DNA of 16,102 nt from Oscillospiraceae bacterium (GCA_024690695.1 JAILOS010000006.1:1-16102), one strand, 5' to 3'. Positions 7,720-15,475 are shown, counted from the first letter of the stretch. Numbers and translations are program-made. Notes: a model not told the origin generated them from the letters alone.

Positions 7720-8739
7720 TCAGCGCGAGCCTTTGTCGTAGGGGATGCCCTCCGCCTTCGGCGCGCGGGACTTCTTGGAGGTGAAGGCCAGCACGACGAG
7801 GGTGACGACGTAGGGCAGCAGGCGGTAGAGGTGAGAGCTGACGCCGATCTGCGCGAGCCAGTACACGCCGTCGCCGTTGATGTCGAGGCCCGTGTACGAG
7901 GCGGCGATGCACTTGAACAGGCCGAAGAGCAGCGAGGCGCCCGCGATGTTCAGCGGGGTCCAGTTGCCGAAGATCATGACGGCCAGGGCCAGGAAGCCGA
8001 AGCCGGCCACGTCGCCGGTGGAGGCGCAGTTGGCCGAGGTCAGCGCGAAGACGAAGCCGCCCATGCCGGCCAGCGCGCCGGAGATCGTGACGCCGGCGTA
8101 GCGCATGCGGTAGACGTTGATGCCCAGCGAGTCGGCCGCCTGGGGATTCTCACCGCAGGCGCGCAGCCGCAGGCCGAAGCGCGTCTTGTACAGCAGGATC
8201 GAGAGCAGGACGAAGAGAATGATGCAGACATAGGTGGCGAGATAGACCTGATTGATGAAGGTCTCGCCGAGGAAGCCGATGTTGACGTTCTTGTCGATAC
8301 CGAAGGTGGATTTCTTGAGCATGAACCAGCCGGCGGCGTCGCCCTTGGCCATGAGCAGCGTCTCCTGGTTGGCGATGACGCGGATCATGAACAGAACCAC
8401 GGCGGGAGCCAGCAGGTTCAGCGCCGTGCCGCCGATGGTCTGGTCGGCGCGGAGGTTGATGGCGGCGAAGGCCAGCAGCAGCGAAAAGATCGAGCCCAGC
8501 ACGGCCGAAACCAGCATGGCCAGCAGCTCCAGGCCCTGCCGGCCCAGCCAGTTGACCGAGTCGAAGGCGCCGGACTGCTGCATCAGCCGCACGAACAGGA
8601 CGCCGACGAAGGCGCCGAAGATCATAATGCCTTCCAGTGCGAGGTTGATGGTGCCGCTCCGCTCGGAGAAGACGCCGGCAAGCGCGACGATCATCAGCGG
8701 GACGGCAAAGATCAGCGTCTGTTGAATCAGAAAACTCAT
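7720..8739 (-). CDS. Nucleoside ABC transporter, permease 2 (NupQ/YufQ type)
   Basis: This 339-residue hydrophobic protein belongs to the branched-chain amino acid/ribose permease superfamily (BPD_transp_2). The run FSERSGTINLALEGIMI near the N-terminus, the cytoplasmic coupling segment TRFGLRLRACGENPQAADS, and the C-terminal PKAEGIPYDKGSR tail are typical of the second permease of BMP-type nucleoside importers. It forms the membrane channel with the other permease. Its ATG overlaps the TGA of permease 1 (ATGA), with GGAGG nine bases before the start. It is the last gene of the four-gene operon and is followed by a terminator. Nucleoside specificity is inferred from the BMP system and the salvage neighbours. 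Confidence 0.9.
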   Translation of the reverse strand: MSFLIQQTLIFAVPLMIVALAGVFSERSGTINLALEGIMIFGAFVGVLFVRLMQQSGAFDSVNWLGRQGLELLAMLVSAVLGSIFSLLLAFAAINLRADQTIGGTALNLLAPAVVLFMIRVIANQETLLMAKGDAAGWFMLKKSTFGIDKNVNIGFLGETFINQVYLATYVCIILFVLLSILLYKTRFGLRLRACGENPQAADSLGINVYRMRYAGVTISGALAGMGGFVFALTSANCASTGDVAGFGFLALAVMIFGNWTPLNIAGASLLFGLFKCIAASYTGLDINGDGVYWLAQIGVSSHLYRLLPYVVTLVVLAFTSKKSRAPKAEGIPYDKGSR

Positions 8740-10016
8740 GCCTGCTCGCCTCCTTTCCCGTTTTCCGCCGCGTCCGGTTCGGGCGCGTTCTCCTTCGGCG
8801 TTTCCGCTTTCGCTTCTTCAGCGGCGCTTTTCGCCTCCGTCTTCGCGGCGGAACGCTTTTTGCCGCGTCCCTCGAAGAGCATGCGGATGACCAGCGCAAA
8901 AGCGCTGAGGTACACGATGACGGCAATAATGATATTGGTCAGATATTCGTTGTAGGCCGTGAGGTTGCTCATCTGCAGGCCGATGACGTTCAGCATCGAC
9001 ATGAAGATGCCGGAGAAGATGACGCCGATCGGGTTGTTGACCGCCAGCAGCGCCACCGGGATGCCGTTGAAGCCGATGGCCGGCAGCGACTGGTAGGTGG
9101 TCCAGAAGAACTCGGTGTTGCCGGACAACCAGTACAGCGCGGCGCCGGCGCCGGAGAGAGCGCCCGCGATCGCCATCGACAGGATGATGTTGCGCTTGTC
9201 CTGGATGCCGGCGTAGCGCGCGGCGTGGCGGTTGGAGCCGCAGGCCTTGAGCTGGAAGCCGAGCGTAGTCTTGTTGATCAGGATGTACATGCCGATCGCC
9301 ACGAGGATCGCGACGAGGATGCCTCCGTTGACCTGCGAGCCCGGGAAGAGCTTGTCCAGGCCCAGCTTGGCCGTGGCCACGCCGTTGTAGGTGGTCTTGT
9401 AGACGTAGCCGGACTTGGTGCCTTCCGCCATGTTCCTGAAAACGGAGCCGTCAAAGGCCCAGGTGACGACGTTGGCGGCGATCCAGTTGGTCATGATGCA
9501 GGCCAGCACCTCGTTGATGTTCAGCAGCGCCTTCATCGCGCCGGGGATCGCGCCCCAGAGCGCGCCGGCGATCATGCCGGCGAGAAAGGCGATCAGCCAG
9601 ACGAGGAAAGCGCCCATCTTCGCGGTCGGCAGGCTGAGCGCGACCATCAGAGAGGCCATCGTGCCCATCAGATACTGGCCGGGCGCGCCGATGTTGAACA
9701 GGCCCGTCTTGTACGCGACGGCGACGGAGAGGCCCGTCATGATCAGCGGCATCGCGCGGAAGAGCATGTCGCCGAAGTTGGTCGGGTTAAAGCCCCAGGT
9801 GAGCGCGCCGCCGGCGTCGCGTCCGGTGGAGAAGATGCCGACGAAGATCAGCCGGATGCCTTCCCAGGCGCCCTTCAGGCCGATGCGGGAATTGGTGAGG
9901 CCGACGATGAGAACGACGATGCTGCCGACGATGAGACCGATGAGAATGGAGACCAGCGAGGCGAGCAGCTTCTTGGTCCCGTCCTTGCTGTACAGGGAAG
10001 AGAGCCATCCTTTCAC
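8736..10016 (-). CDS. Nucleoside ABC transporter, permease 1 (NupP/YufP type)
   Basis: This 426-residue protein starts at GTG 10016, behind AAGGAGG nine bases away, and overlaps the ATPase stop (GTGA). It has a long first membrane segment, a typical YKTGLFNIGAPGQYLMG segment, and the coupling segment LGFQLKACGSNRHAARYAG. It is the larger of the two BPD_transp_2 permeases in YufOPQ-like importers. After the last membrane segment (about residue 383) it carries a tail of about 43 residues rich in Ala, Glu, Lys and Pro. The tail is not part of the transport fold and is longer than I would expect. A cytoplasmic role for the tail is unknown. Confidence 0.9.
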   Translation of the reverse strand: MKGWLSSLYSKDGTKKLLASLVSILIGLIVGSIVVLIVGLTNSRIGLKGAWEGIRLIFVGIFSTGRDAGGALTWGFNPTNFGDMLFRAMPLIMTGLSVAVAYKTGLFNIGAPGQYLMGTMASLMVALSLPTAKMGAFLVWLIAFLAGMIAGALWGAIPGAMKALLNINEVLACIMTNWIAANVVTWAFDGSVFRNMAEGTKSGYVYKTTYNGVATAKLGLDKLFPGSQVNGGILVAILVAIGMYILINKTTLGFQLKACGSNRHAARYAGIQDKRNIILSMAIAGALSGAGAALYWLSGNTEFFWTTYQSLPAIGFNGIPVALLAVNNPIGVIFSGIFMSMLNVIGLQMSNLTAYNEYLTNIIIAVIVYLSAFALVIRMLFEGRGKKRSAAKTEAKSAAEEAKAETPKENAPEPDAAENGKGGEQA

Positions 10017-11563
10017 TTGTCGTCGCCTCCTTCCTTCTGGCGCTTGGCGCCGGCCATGTAAAGACCGAGCTCCTGCACGGTGACCTGCTTCGGGTCAAAT
10101 TCGCCGACGATCTCGCCCTCGTACAGCACGAGGATCCGGTCGGACAGGCTCATGACCTCTTCGAGCTCGAGCGAGACCAGCAAAACGGCCTTGCCGCGGT
10201 CGCGCTCGGCCACGAGCTGGCTGTGGATGTATTCGATGGCGCCGACGTCCAGACCGCGCGTGGGCTGAACGGCGACGATCAAGGGCTTGTCCCGGTCGAC
10301 CTCGCGGGCGATGATGGCCTTCTGCTGGTTGCCGCCGGACATGCTGCGGGCGATCGTGATCGGGCCCTGGCCGGAGCGGACGTCGTACTGCTCGATCAGC
10401 CTCTCGGCGTAGCTGCGCACCGCGTCTTTTTTGATGAAGCCGGCCTTCTGGAACTGCGGCTCGTCAAAGCGCTGCAGGACCATGTTCTGCTCGAGCGTGA
10501 AGTCGAGCACGAGACCGTGCTTGTGCCGGTCCTCGGGGATGTGGCTCATGTTCTCGCCGCGCTTGTGGATGCTGGCCGCGGAGATATCCTTGCCGCAGAG
10601 CGTGACCTTGCCGGCACTGGCCTTGTCCAGACCGGTCAGGCCGTGGATCAGCTCGGTCTGTCCGTTGCCGTCGATGCCGGCGATACAGAGGATCTCGCCC
10701 GCGCGGACGGAGAACGAGACGTCGTTGACGGCGTTGCGCTTGTGCAGGTGGGACGGGACGGAGAAATGCTCGACCTTCAGGATCTCCTCGCCGGGCTTGG
10801 CCGGGCTCTTCCTGACCTCCAGCTGCACCGGGCGGCCGACCATCATGTTCGACAGCTCCTGCTTGTTGGTGTCCTTCGTGTTGACCGTTCCGATGTACTT
10901 GCCCTTGCGCAGGACCGTCACGCGGTCGGCCACGGCCATGATCTCGTTGAGCTTGTGGGAGATGAAGAGGATGGACTTGCCCTCGCGGGAGAATTCCTTC
11001 ATCGTCTTCATCAGCGCGTCGATCTCCTGCGGCGTCAGAACGGCGGTGGGTTCGTCGAAGATCAGAATGTCGTTGTCGCGGTAGAGCATTTTGAGGATTT
11101 CGACGCGCTGCTGCATGCCGACCGTGATGTCCTCGACCTTCGCGTCAAGGTCGACCGTCAGGCCGTATTTTTCGCTGAGCGCCTCGATCTTCTTGCGGGC
11201 CTCCTTCTTCTGGAGGAAGCCGAGCTTGTTGGTCGTCTCTGCGCCGAGAATGATGTTGTCGAGCACCGTAAACACGTCCACCAGCTTGAAGTGCTGGTGT
11301 ACCATGCCGATGTTCAGCGCGGTGGCGTCGTTGGGGTTGTTGATTTCGACTTTTACGCCGTTCTTGCGGATCTCGCCCGCCTCGGGCTGGTACAGGCCGA
11401 ACAGCACGCTCATCAGCGTGGATTTGCCGGCGCCGTTTTCACCCAGCAGGGCGTGGATCTCGCCCCGGCGAAGCTGGAGCGTGATATCATCGTTGGCGAT
11501 GATACCGGGGAATATCTTCGTGATATGAAGCATTTCAATCACGTATTCGGGCTTGTTCTCCAT
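10013..11563 (-). CDS. Nucleoside ABC transporter, double ATP-binding subunit (NupO/YufO type)
   Basis: This 516-residue protein holds two ABC domains. Domain 1 has Walker A GENGAGKST (41-49), Q-loop Q90, the signature-like TVGMQQRVE (147-155) and Walker B ILIFDEP (166-172). Domain 2 has a degenerate Walker A (GIDGNGQTEL), a full signature SGGNQQK and a modified Walker B (LIVAVQPTRGLD, lacking the usual Asp-Glu). This intact-plus-degenerate pairing is typical of sugar/nucleoside-type ATPases. It powers the two permeases. I chose ATG 11563, preceded by AGGTGA. A TTG at 11584 is in frame, but it would lie only a few bases from the predicted transcription start. Confidence 0.93.
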   Translation of the reverse strand: MENKPEYVIEMLHITKIFPGIIANDDITLQLRRGEIHALLGENGAGKSTLMSVLFGLYQPEAGEIRKNGVKVEINNPNDATALNIGMVHQHFKLVDVFTVLDNIILGAETTNKLGFLQKKEARKKIEALSEKYGLTVDLDAKVEDITVGMQQRVEILKMLYRDNDILIFDEPTAVLTPQEIDALMKTMKEFSREGKSILFISHKLNEIMAVADRVTVLRKGKYIGTVNTKDTNKQELSNMMVGRPVQLEVRKSPAKPGEEILKVEHFSVPSHLHKRNAVNDVSFSVRAGEILCIAGIDGNGQTELIHGLTGLDKASAGKVTLCGKDISAASIHKRGENMSHIPEDRHKHGLVLDFTLEQNMVLQRFDEPQFQKAGFIKKDAVRSYAERLIEQYDVRSGQGPITIARSMSGGNQQKAIIAREVDRDKPLIVAVQPTRGLDVGAIEYIHSQLVAERDRGKAVLLVSLELEEVMSLSDRILVLYEGEIVGEFDPKQVTVQELGLYMAGAKRQKEGGDDK

Positions 11564-11593
11564 GGGCTCACCTGCCTTTATCAATCTTCCTCC

Positions 11594-11622
11594 ATTATAT
11601 AAGCATTCCCGCCCATTTGCAA
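11594..11622 (-). promoter_or_regulatory. Internal promoter ahead of the importer ATPase
   Basis: On the minus strand TTGCAA (11617-11622) and TATAAT (11594-11599) are exactly 17 bp apart. The promoter begins one base after the bmpA terminator stem. The ATPase and permeases can thus be transcribed independently of bmpA. Confidence 0.7.
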
Positions 11623-11623
11623 C

Positions 11624-11654
11624 AAAAAAAGGAAGCCTTGCGGCTTCCTTTTTT
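11624..11654 (-). terminator. Terminator after bmpA
   Basis: GGAAGCC (11631-11637) pairs with GGCTTCC (11642-11648) around a TTGC loop. The flanking A and T runs extend the stem and supply seven T on the minus strand. It lies 18 bp past the bmpA stop. Partial read-through would give more lipoprotein than membrane components, as is common for binding-protein genes. Confidence 0.85.
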
Positions 11655-11672
11655 GTTGGGTTGTTCGGTCGA

Positions 11673-12785
11673 TTACTCGACGATGTTCAGAGTGACGTGA
11701 GCGGTGGAGGCCAGGTTGTCGGGATTGTTGTCGATGGCGATCTCACCGGAGACGATCTTCTTGAACATCTCGTTGTACTGCTCGACGCTCCAGTTCTTCA
11801 GAGACCAGGTGGCGGTGGGCAGGCCGACAGCGTTCTGCGCAGCACCCAGGGTGACAGCGCCGCCGTTGCGGAAGGACTCCCAGCTGCCGTCGAAGACAGC
11901 GGTCAGCGCGAGCTTGGCAGCCTCGCCGATGCCCTTCAGGGCAGAGGTGATAACGGTCTCGGACTCGAAGGACTGGTCGACGTCAACGCCGATGACCTTC
12001 GCGTCGTTGGCGGAGGCCGCAGCAACGATGGACTGGAAGATGGAGCCGCCGCAGGAGAAGATGACCTCGGTGCCGTTGTTGTACCAGCCGGAGGTCAGGG
12101 TCTGCAGCTCGGGGGAGGCCTGGAAGGAAGCGCCGTACATGAAGGTGTAGTTCATCTCGATGTTGACGTTCTTCTCAGCCGCAGCAGCCTCGGCGCCCTG
12201 GACATAGCCGTAGCCGTAACGGTTGACTGCGGGGTTCGTGCCGCCGCCGCCACCGCAGAAGCCGAGCTTGGTGTAGCCTTCCATGACGGCCGCATAGCCG
12301 GCGAGGAAGCCGCACTGCTCTTCCTGGAACGCGATGCCGACAACATTGTCAAGGCCGAGATCCCAGCCGTCGATGAAGATGAACTTCACTTCGGGGAACT
12401 CCGTGGCAGCCTTCTCAAGCGCGGTGGCCTGCATGAAGCCAGCGCACACGACCGCCTCGGCGCCGCCTTCGACGGCAGCCTTCATGGCGTTGTAACGGTC
12501 GTCGTCAGTGGCCTGATCGCCGTTGGCGGGCTGGTAGTACTTGTAGCTCACGCCGGCTTCGGAAGCATAGAGCTTCACGCCGTCGTAAGTGCCCTGGTTG
12601 AAGGACTTGTCCTTCAGCTGGCCGACGTCGGTGACGAACGCGACTTTGTAGACGCCGTCGGAAGCGGTCATGTCGTCGGCGACAGCGTCGGCCGGATTGG
12701 TGACTTCCTCAGCGGGCTTCTCGCCGCAGGCAGCCAGAGCAAAGATCATGCAGAGAGCCAGAACGAGTGCAAGAATCTTTTTCAT
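11673..12785 (-). CDS. bmpA: BMP family nucleoside-binding lipoprotein
   Basis: This 370-residue protein begins with a lipoprotein signal peptide: MKK, a hydrophobic run, then the lipobox L-A-A-C with the lipidated cysteine at residue 20. The mature part has the Bmp/PnrA-like order: YKVAFVTDVGQLKDKSFNQG near the start, then VVCAGFMQATALEKAA, a VVGIAFQEEQCGFLAGYAA segment, and VIFSCGGSI followed by VIGVDVDQS. It should sit on the outer face of the membrane and deliver nucleosides to the permeases. The start at 12785 is chosen because GGAGGAG lies about six bases upstream and the signal peptide begins there; the frame extends further upstream without support. The exact ligand (purine or pyrimidine nucleoside) cannot be read. 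Confidence 0.93.
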   Translation of the reverse strand: MKKILALVLALCMIFALAACGEKPAEEVTNPADAVADDMTASDGVYKVAFVTDVGQLKDKSFNQGTYDGVKLYASEAGVSYKYYQPANGDQATDDDRYNAMKAAVEGGAEAVVCAGFMQATALEKAATEFPEVKFIFIDGWDLGLDNVVGIAFQEEQCGFLAGYAAVMEGYTKLGFCGGGGGTNPAVNRYGYGYVQGAEAAAAEKNVNIEMNYTFMYGASFQASPELQTLTSGWYNNGTEVIFSCGGSIFQSIVAAASANDAKVIGVDVDQSFESETVITSALKGIGEAAKLALTAVFDGSWESFRNGGAVTLGAAQNAVGLPTATWSLKNWSVEQYNEMFKKIVSGEIAIDNNPDNLASTAHVTLNIVE

Positions 12786-12839
12786 TTTTTCTCCTCCATA
12801 ATTTTTTGTTTTACGCACGGTTGCCCATACGTCCATGAC

Positions 12840-12869
12840 ATTATAACACAGGGGAACGGATCAAATCAA
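12840..12869 (-). promoter_or_regulatory. Promoter of bmpA and the importer operon
   Basis: On the minus strand a consensus TATAAT (12840-12845) has a TG one base upstream. A weaker -35, TTGATT (12864-12869), lies 18 bp away. The leader to the bmpA ATG is about 50 nt, too short for a usual riboswitch. Confidence 0.75.
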
Positions 12870-12881
12870 GAACAATCTTGC

Positions 12882-12909
12882 AAAAAAAGCCCGGTTCCGC
12901 GCCCCGCGT
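12882..12909 (-). terminator. Weak candidate terminator after deoD
   Basis: On the minus strand a GC-rich stretch that can form only short, imperfect stems is followed by seven T (12882-12888). It lies 12 bp after the deoD stop. The T run is good but the hairpin is poor, so read-through from deoD into bmpA is possible. Confidence 0.35.
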
Positions 12910-12920
12910 TTTCGGTCATA

Positions 12921-13652
12921 TTACCCGAGCTCCGCCATGCCCACGGCCGTGTCGAGCGCGATCTCCATCATCTGCGTGAAGGAATTCTGCCGCTCCTCGG
13001 CGCTGAGCACCTCCTGCGGATGGTAGATGTGGTCCGAGATCGTGCAGATGCACAGCGCGCGCTTGCCGGCGTAGGCGGCGTTGGCGTAGAGCGCCGCGGA
13101 CTCCATCTCCACGGCCAGCACGCCCATGCGCTTCCACAGGTCGTTTTTCGCGCAGCCCTCGGCCGAATAGAAGTTGTCCGAGGCGAGCAGGTTGCCCACG
13201 CGCATCTTCACGCCGTGCTTTTCGGCGGCCTCGACAGCCTTGCACAGCAGCGTGAAATCGGCGATCGGCGCGAAGCTGTCGTCCCCCAGGCCGAACTGGC
13301 GCACATAGGCGGAGTTGGTGCAGGCGCCCTGGCCGGCCACGATGTCGCGCAGCTTCAGGTCGTCCTGCAGCGCGCCGGCCGAGCCGATGCGGATGATGTT
13401 CTCGACGCGGTAGAAGTTGAACAGCTCCCAGCTGTAGATCCCGATCGAGGGGATCCCCATGCCGGAGGCCATCACGGTGACCGGCACGCCCTTCCAGGTG
13501 CCGGTGTGTCCCTGGACGCCGCGGACGTTGTTGACGAGCACCGGGTCGGTGAGGAAGGTCTCGGCGATGAATTTCGCGCGCAGCGGATCGCCGGGCATCA
13601 GTACGGTTTTCGCGATATCTTCGATTTTTGCGGAAATATGGGGCGTCGGCAT
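12921..13652 (-). CDS. deoD: Purine nucleoside phosphorylase, hexameric DeoD type
   Basis: This 243-residue protein follows DeoD throughout. It starts PTPHIS, with the His that reaches into the neighbouring active site. GDPLRAKFIAE carries the phosphate-binding Arg, followed by a GMGIPSIGIYSWEL segment and RIGSAGAL. The substrate loop VEMESAALYANA binds ribose, and the catalytic Asp lies in TISDHIYH. It converts purine ribo- and deoxyribonucleosides plus phosphate to free base and (deoxy)ribose 1-phosphate. Length is normal for the hexameric family. The ATG has GGAGG about eight bases upstream. It is transcribed alone, divergently from udk and upstream of the nucleoside importer, fitting a role in using imported purine nucleosides. 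Confidence 0.95.
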   Translation of the reverse strand: MPTPHISAKIEDIAKTVLMPGDPLRAKFIAETFLTDPVLVNNVRGVQGHTGTWKGVPVTVMASGMGIPSIGIYSWELFNFYRVENIIRIGSAGALQDDLKLRDIVAGQGACTNSAYVRQFGLGDDSFAPIADFTLLCKAVEAAEKHGVKMRVGNLLASDNFYSAEGCAKNDLWKRMGVLAVEMESAALYANAAYAGKRALCICTISDHIYHPQEVLSAEERQNSFTQMMEIALDTAVGMAELG

Positions 13653-13715
13653 GGTTTGTTCCTCCTTTGTTCGTTTCCTTTCGGGGTCGGTGCGGTTTTG
13701 CGCAATTCTTTTTTC

Positions 13716-13744
13716 ATTATATTATCCGAATCCGAAAAAGTCAA
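13716..13744 (-). promoter_or_regulatory. Promoter of deoD
   Basis: On the minus strand TTGACT (13739-13744) and TATAAT (13716-13721) are 17 bp apart. The -35 is one base from the -35 of the divergent udk promoter. Confidence 0.8.
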
Positions 13745-13745
13745 A

Positions 13746-13774
13746 TTGAAACGGCGGGGAAACTGTGCTATGAT
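13746..13774 (+). promoter_or_regulatory. Promoter of udk-tdk-DUF1284
   Basis: TTGAAA (13746-13751) and TATGAT (13769-13774) are 17 bp apart, with a TG one base upstream of the -10 (13766-13767). The start of transcription should be near 13781. Confidence 0.85.
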
Positions 13775-13795
13775 AGGAGCGTACAGAAAGAGACG

Positions 13796-13817
13796 CCCGC
13801 GGCGGCCGTGCCGCGGG
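13796..13817 (+). promoter_or_regulatory. GC-only hairpin just before the udk ribosome binding site
   Basis: CCCGCGGC (13796-13803) pairs perfectly with GCCGCGGG (13810-13817) around a 6-nt loop. The Shine-Dalgarno AAAGGAG starts about three bases later. No T-run follows, so it is not a terminator. It could protect the 5' end of the mRNA or tune translation of udk. Confidence 0.45.
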
Positions 13818-13832
13818 TGAAAGGAGAAAGCT

Positions 13833-14471
13833 ATGGGCGACAGCAATATCATGGTCATCGGCATTGCCGGCGGCACCGGCAGCGGCAAGACCACCATTAC
13901 CCGGCGTCTGATCCAGTGCTTCGGAGACGAGGTCTCCGTCATCCACCACGACAACTACTACAAGGCCCACCACGACATGCCCTACGAGGAGCGCGCCCGG
14001 CTCAACTACGACCACCCCGACGCCTTCGACACCGATCTGCTGGTCGAGGCGCTGCGCCAGCTCAAGCGGGGCCGGGCCGTCACCTGCCCGGTCTACGACT
14101 ACGCGATCCACGACCGCACCGAGAAGACCGTCGTCATCAAGCCGACGCGCGTCATCGTCGTCGAGGGCATCCTGATCTATGAGAACAAGGAGCTCTGCGA
14201 GCAGATGGACATCAAGCTCTTCGTGGACACCGACGCCGACGTGCGCATCCTGCGCCGCATCATCCGCGACGTGCGCGACCGCGGCCGCAGCCTCGAGAGC
14301 GTCATCAACCAGTATCTGAACACCGTCAAGCCCATGCACGAGCAGTTCGTCGAGCCGAGCAAGCGCCGCGCCGACATCATCATTCCCGAGGGCGGACACA
14401 ACCGCGTGGCCATGGAGATGGTCATGGAGCGCGTCCGCGCCCATCTGTCCAAAGAACGAGGAGCAAAGTAA
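13833..14471 (+). CDS. udk: Uridine kinase
   Basis: This 212-residue P-loop kinase starts with GIAGGTGSGKTT (10-21). It continues with VIHHDNYYK, the uridine-binding HDNYYK motif, and LNYDHPDAFDTDLL. PVYDYAIHDRT and VVEGILIY (Walker B) follow, and then the lid arginines RRIIRDVRDRGR. It phosphorylates uridine and cytidine to UMP and CMP in the cytosol. Length is normal for the bacterial enzyme. The start is ATG 13833 behind AAAGGAGA. It is the first gene of an operon with tdk, whose ATG begins one base after the udk stop codon. Confidence 0.95.
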   Translation: MGDSNIMVIGIAGGTGSGKTTITRRLIQCFGDEVSVIHHDNYYKAHHDMPYEERARLNYDHPDAFDTDLLVEALRQLKRGRAVTCPVYDYAIHDRTEKTVVIKPTRVIVVEGILIYENKELCEQMDIKLFVDTDADVRILRRIIRDVRDRGRSLESVINQYLNTVKPMHEQFVEPSKRRADIIIPEGGHNRVAMEMVMERVRAHLSKERGAK

Positions 14472-14472
14472 C

Positions 14473-15051
14473 ATGGCCAAGCTGTATTTCAAGTACGGCG
14501 CGATGGGCTCGTCCAAATCCGCCCAGGCGCTGATCACACAGTTCAACTACGAGGAGCTGGGCATGAGCGTCTGGCTCATCAAGCCCAGCGTCGACACCCG
14601 CGACGGCGCGGACGTGATCCGCAGCCGCATCGGCCTGCAGCGGCACGCCGAGGTCATCACGCCCGAGCAGGACATCCGGGAGGCCTACGCGCGCGTCGGC
14701 AAGCACGACGTGATCATCGCCGACGAGGCGCAGTTTTTCACGCCCGGGCAGATCGACCAGCTCCGCGCCATCGTGGACGAGGAGGACATCCCGGTGCTGT
14801 GCTTCGGCCTGCGCACCGATTTCCTGACGCATTTCTTCCCCGGCGCGATGCGCCTGATGGAGCTGGCCGACTCCATCACCGAGATCAAAACCGTCTGCGC
14901 CTGCGGCCGCAAGGCCACGGTGAACGCCCGCATCGACGGGGACGGACGCATCGTCACCGAGGGCGCGCAGGTGATGCTCGGCGGCAACGACAGCTATGTG
15001 GCGATGTGCCACCAGTGCTGGACGCGCCGCATCCGAGAGCAGCGGGGCTGA
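14473..15051 (+). CDS. tdk: Thymidine kinase (type II)
   Basis: This 192-residue protein carries the type II thymidine kinase P-loop GAMGSSKS (9-16), the DTRDG element and DEAQFF (84-89) with catalytic Glu85. FGLRTDF follows, and then a zinc site made of C142-A-C144 and C179-H-Q-C182. It makes dTMP from thymidine. The CxC plus CxxC spacing agrees with E. coli-like members rather than the CxxC/CxxC branch. The ATG is 14473, with a modest GAGG about ten bases upstream inside the end of udk. It is followed three bases later by the DUF1284 gene. Confidence 0.95.
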   Translation: MAKLYFKYGAMGSSKSAQALITQFNYEELGMSVWLIKPSVDTRDGADVIRSRIGLQRHAEVITPEQDIREAYARVGKHDVIIADEAQFFTPGQIDQLRAIVDEEDIPVLCFGLRTDFLTHFFPGAMRLMELADSITEIKTVCACGRKATVNARIDGDGRIVTEGAQVMLGGNDSYVAMCHQCWTRRIREQRG

Positions 15052-15054
15052 GAC

Positions 15055-15432
15055 GTGCGTCTGCGGGCCCACCACCTGCTGTGCCTGCCGCACTTCATCG
15101 GCAGGGGCTACGACGGCGCCTTCACGGCCAACATGGCGCGGCAGAAGCGGCGGCTGGCCGAAGAGGGCTCGTTCACGCTCTGCGAAGGCGCGGACGAGCT
15201 CTGCGCAGCCTGCCCGCGGCGAAGCGGCGGGGGCTGCGCCGACGGGGAAAAGCCCCTGCGCTACGACCGTCTGGTCTGCGAGGCGCTCGGTCTCGAGCCG
15301 GGACGGCGCTACGAAGCCGCAGCGGTCGAAGCGCGCGTGCGAAGCGAGATCCTGGAGCCGGGGCGGCTCGCGGAGCTCTGCGGCGACTGCGAATGGGCCG
15401 CGCTCTGCGCCGCGCTGGATCGTCAGGCGTAA
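15055..15432 (+). CDS. DUF1284 domain protein, cysteine-rich
   Basis: This 125-residue soluble protein starts with the DUF1284 signature RLRAHHLLCL, followed by GYDGAFTANM. It has eight further cysteines, among them LCAACP, GGGC and a C-terminal LCGDCEWAALC. The fixed cysteine pattern suggests a metal or Fe-S site, but no function is established for the family that I can state. The start is GTG 15055, three bases after tdk, with only a weak GGGG-type ribosome binding site, so translation is probably coupled to tdk. Co-transcription with udk and tdk suggests, but does not prove, a link to nucleoside salvage. A terminator hairpin follows directly. Confidence 0.8.
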   Translation: MRLRAHHLLCLPHFIGRGYDGAFTANMARQKRRLAEEGSFTLCEGADELCAACPRRSGGGCADGEKPLRYDRLVCEALGLEPGRRYEAAAVEARVRSEILEPGRLAELCGDCEWAALCAALDRQA

Positions 15433-15468
15433 AAAAGCGGGGATGTGAAGCTTCTTCACATCCCCTTT
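15431..15468. terminator. Bidirectional terminator between DUF1284 and DUF378 genes
   Basis: A perfect 11-bp stem (15439-15449 with 15455-15465) closes on a 5-nt loop. It has six A on the left (six T on the minus strand) and three T on the right. It overlaps the last bases of the DUF1284 stop codon and lies 8 bp from the DUF378 stop, so it serves both convergent transcripts. Confidence 0.85.
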
Positions 15469-15475
15469 GCCCTCG

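Noticed and set aside
10223..11602. Long plus-strand open frame opposite the ABC ATPase
   Set aside because: The minus strand has clear Walker and signature motifs. The plus-strand frame is a Val/Asp/Leu-rich shadow.
7641..13730. ATTCGGA shared by the psuG and deoD promoter spacers, resembling a purine-box half site
   Set aside because: The match to the Bacillus PurBox is poor, and a 7-mer is expected about twice in this window by chance. A copy also lies near 15714, away from purine genes.
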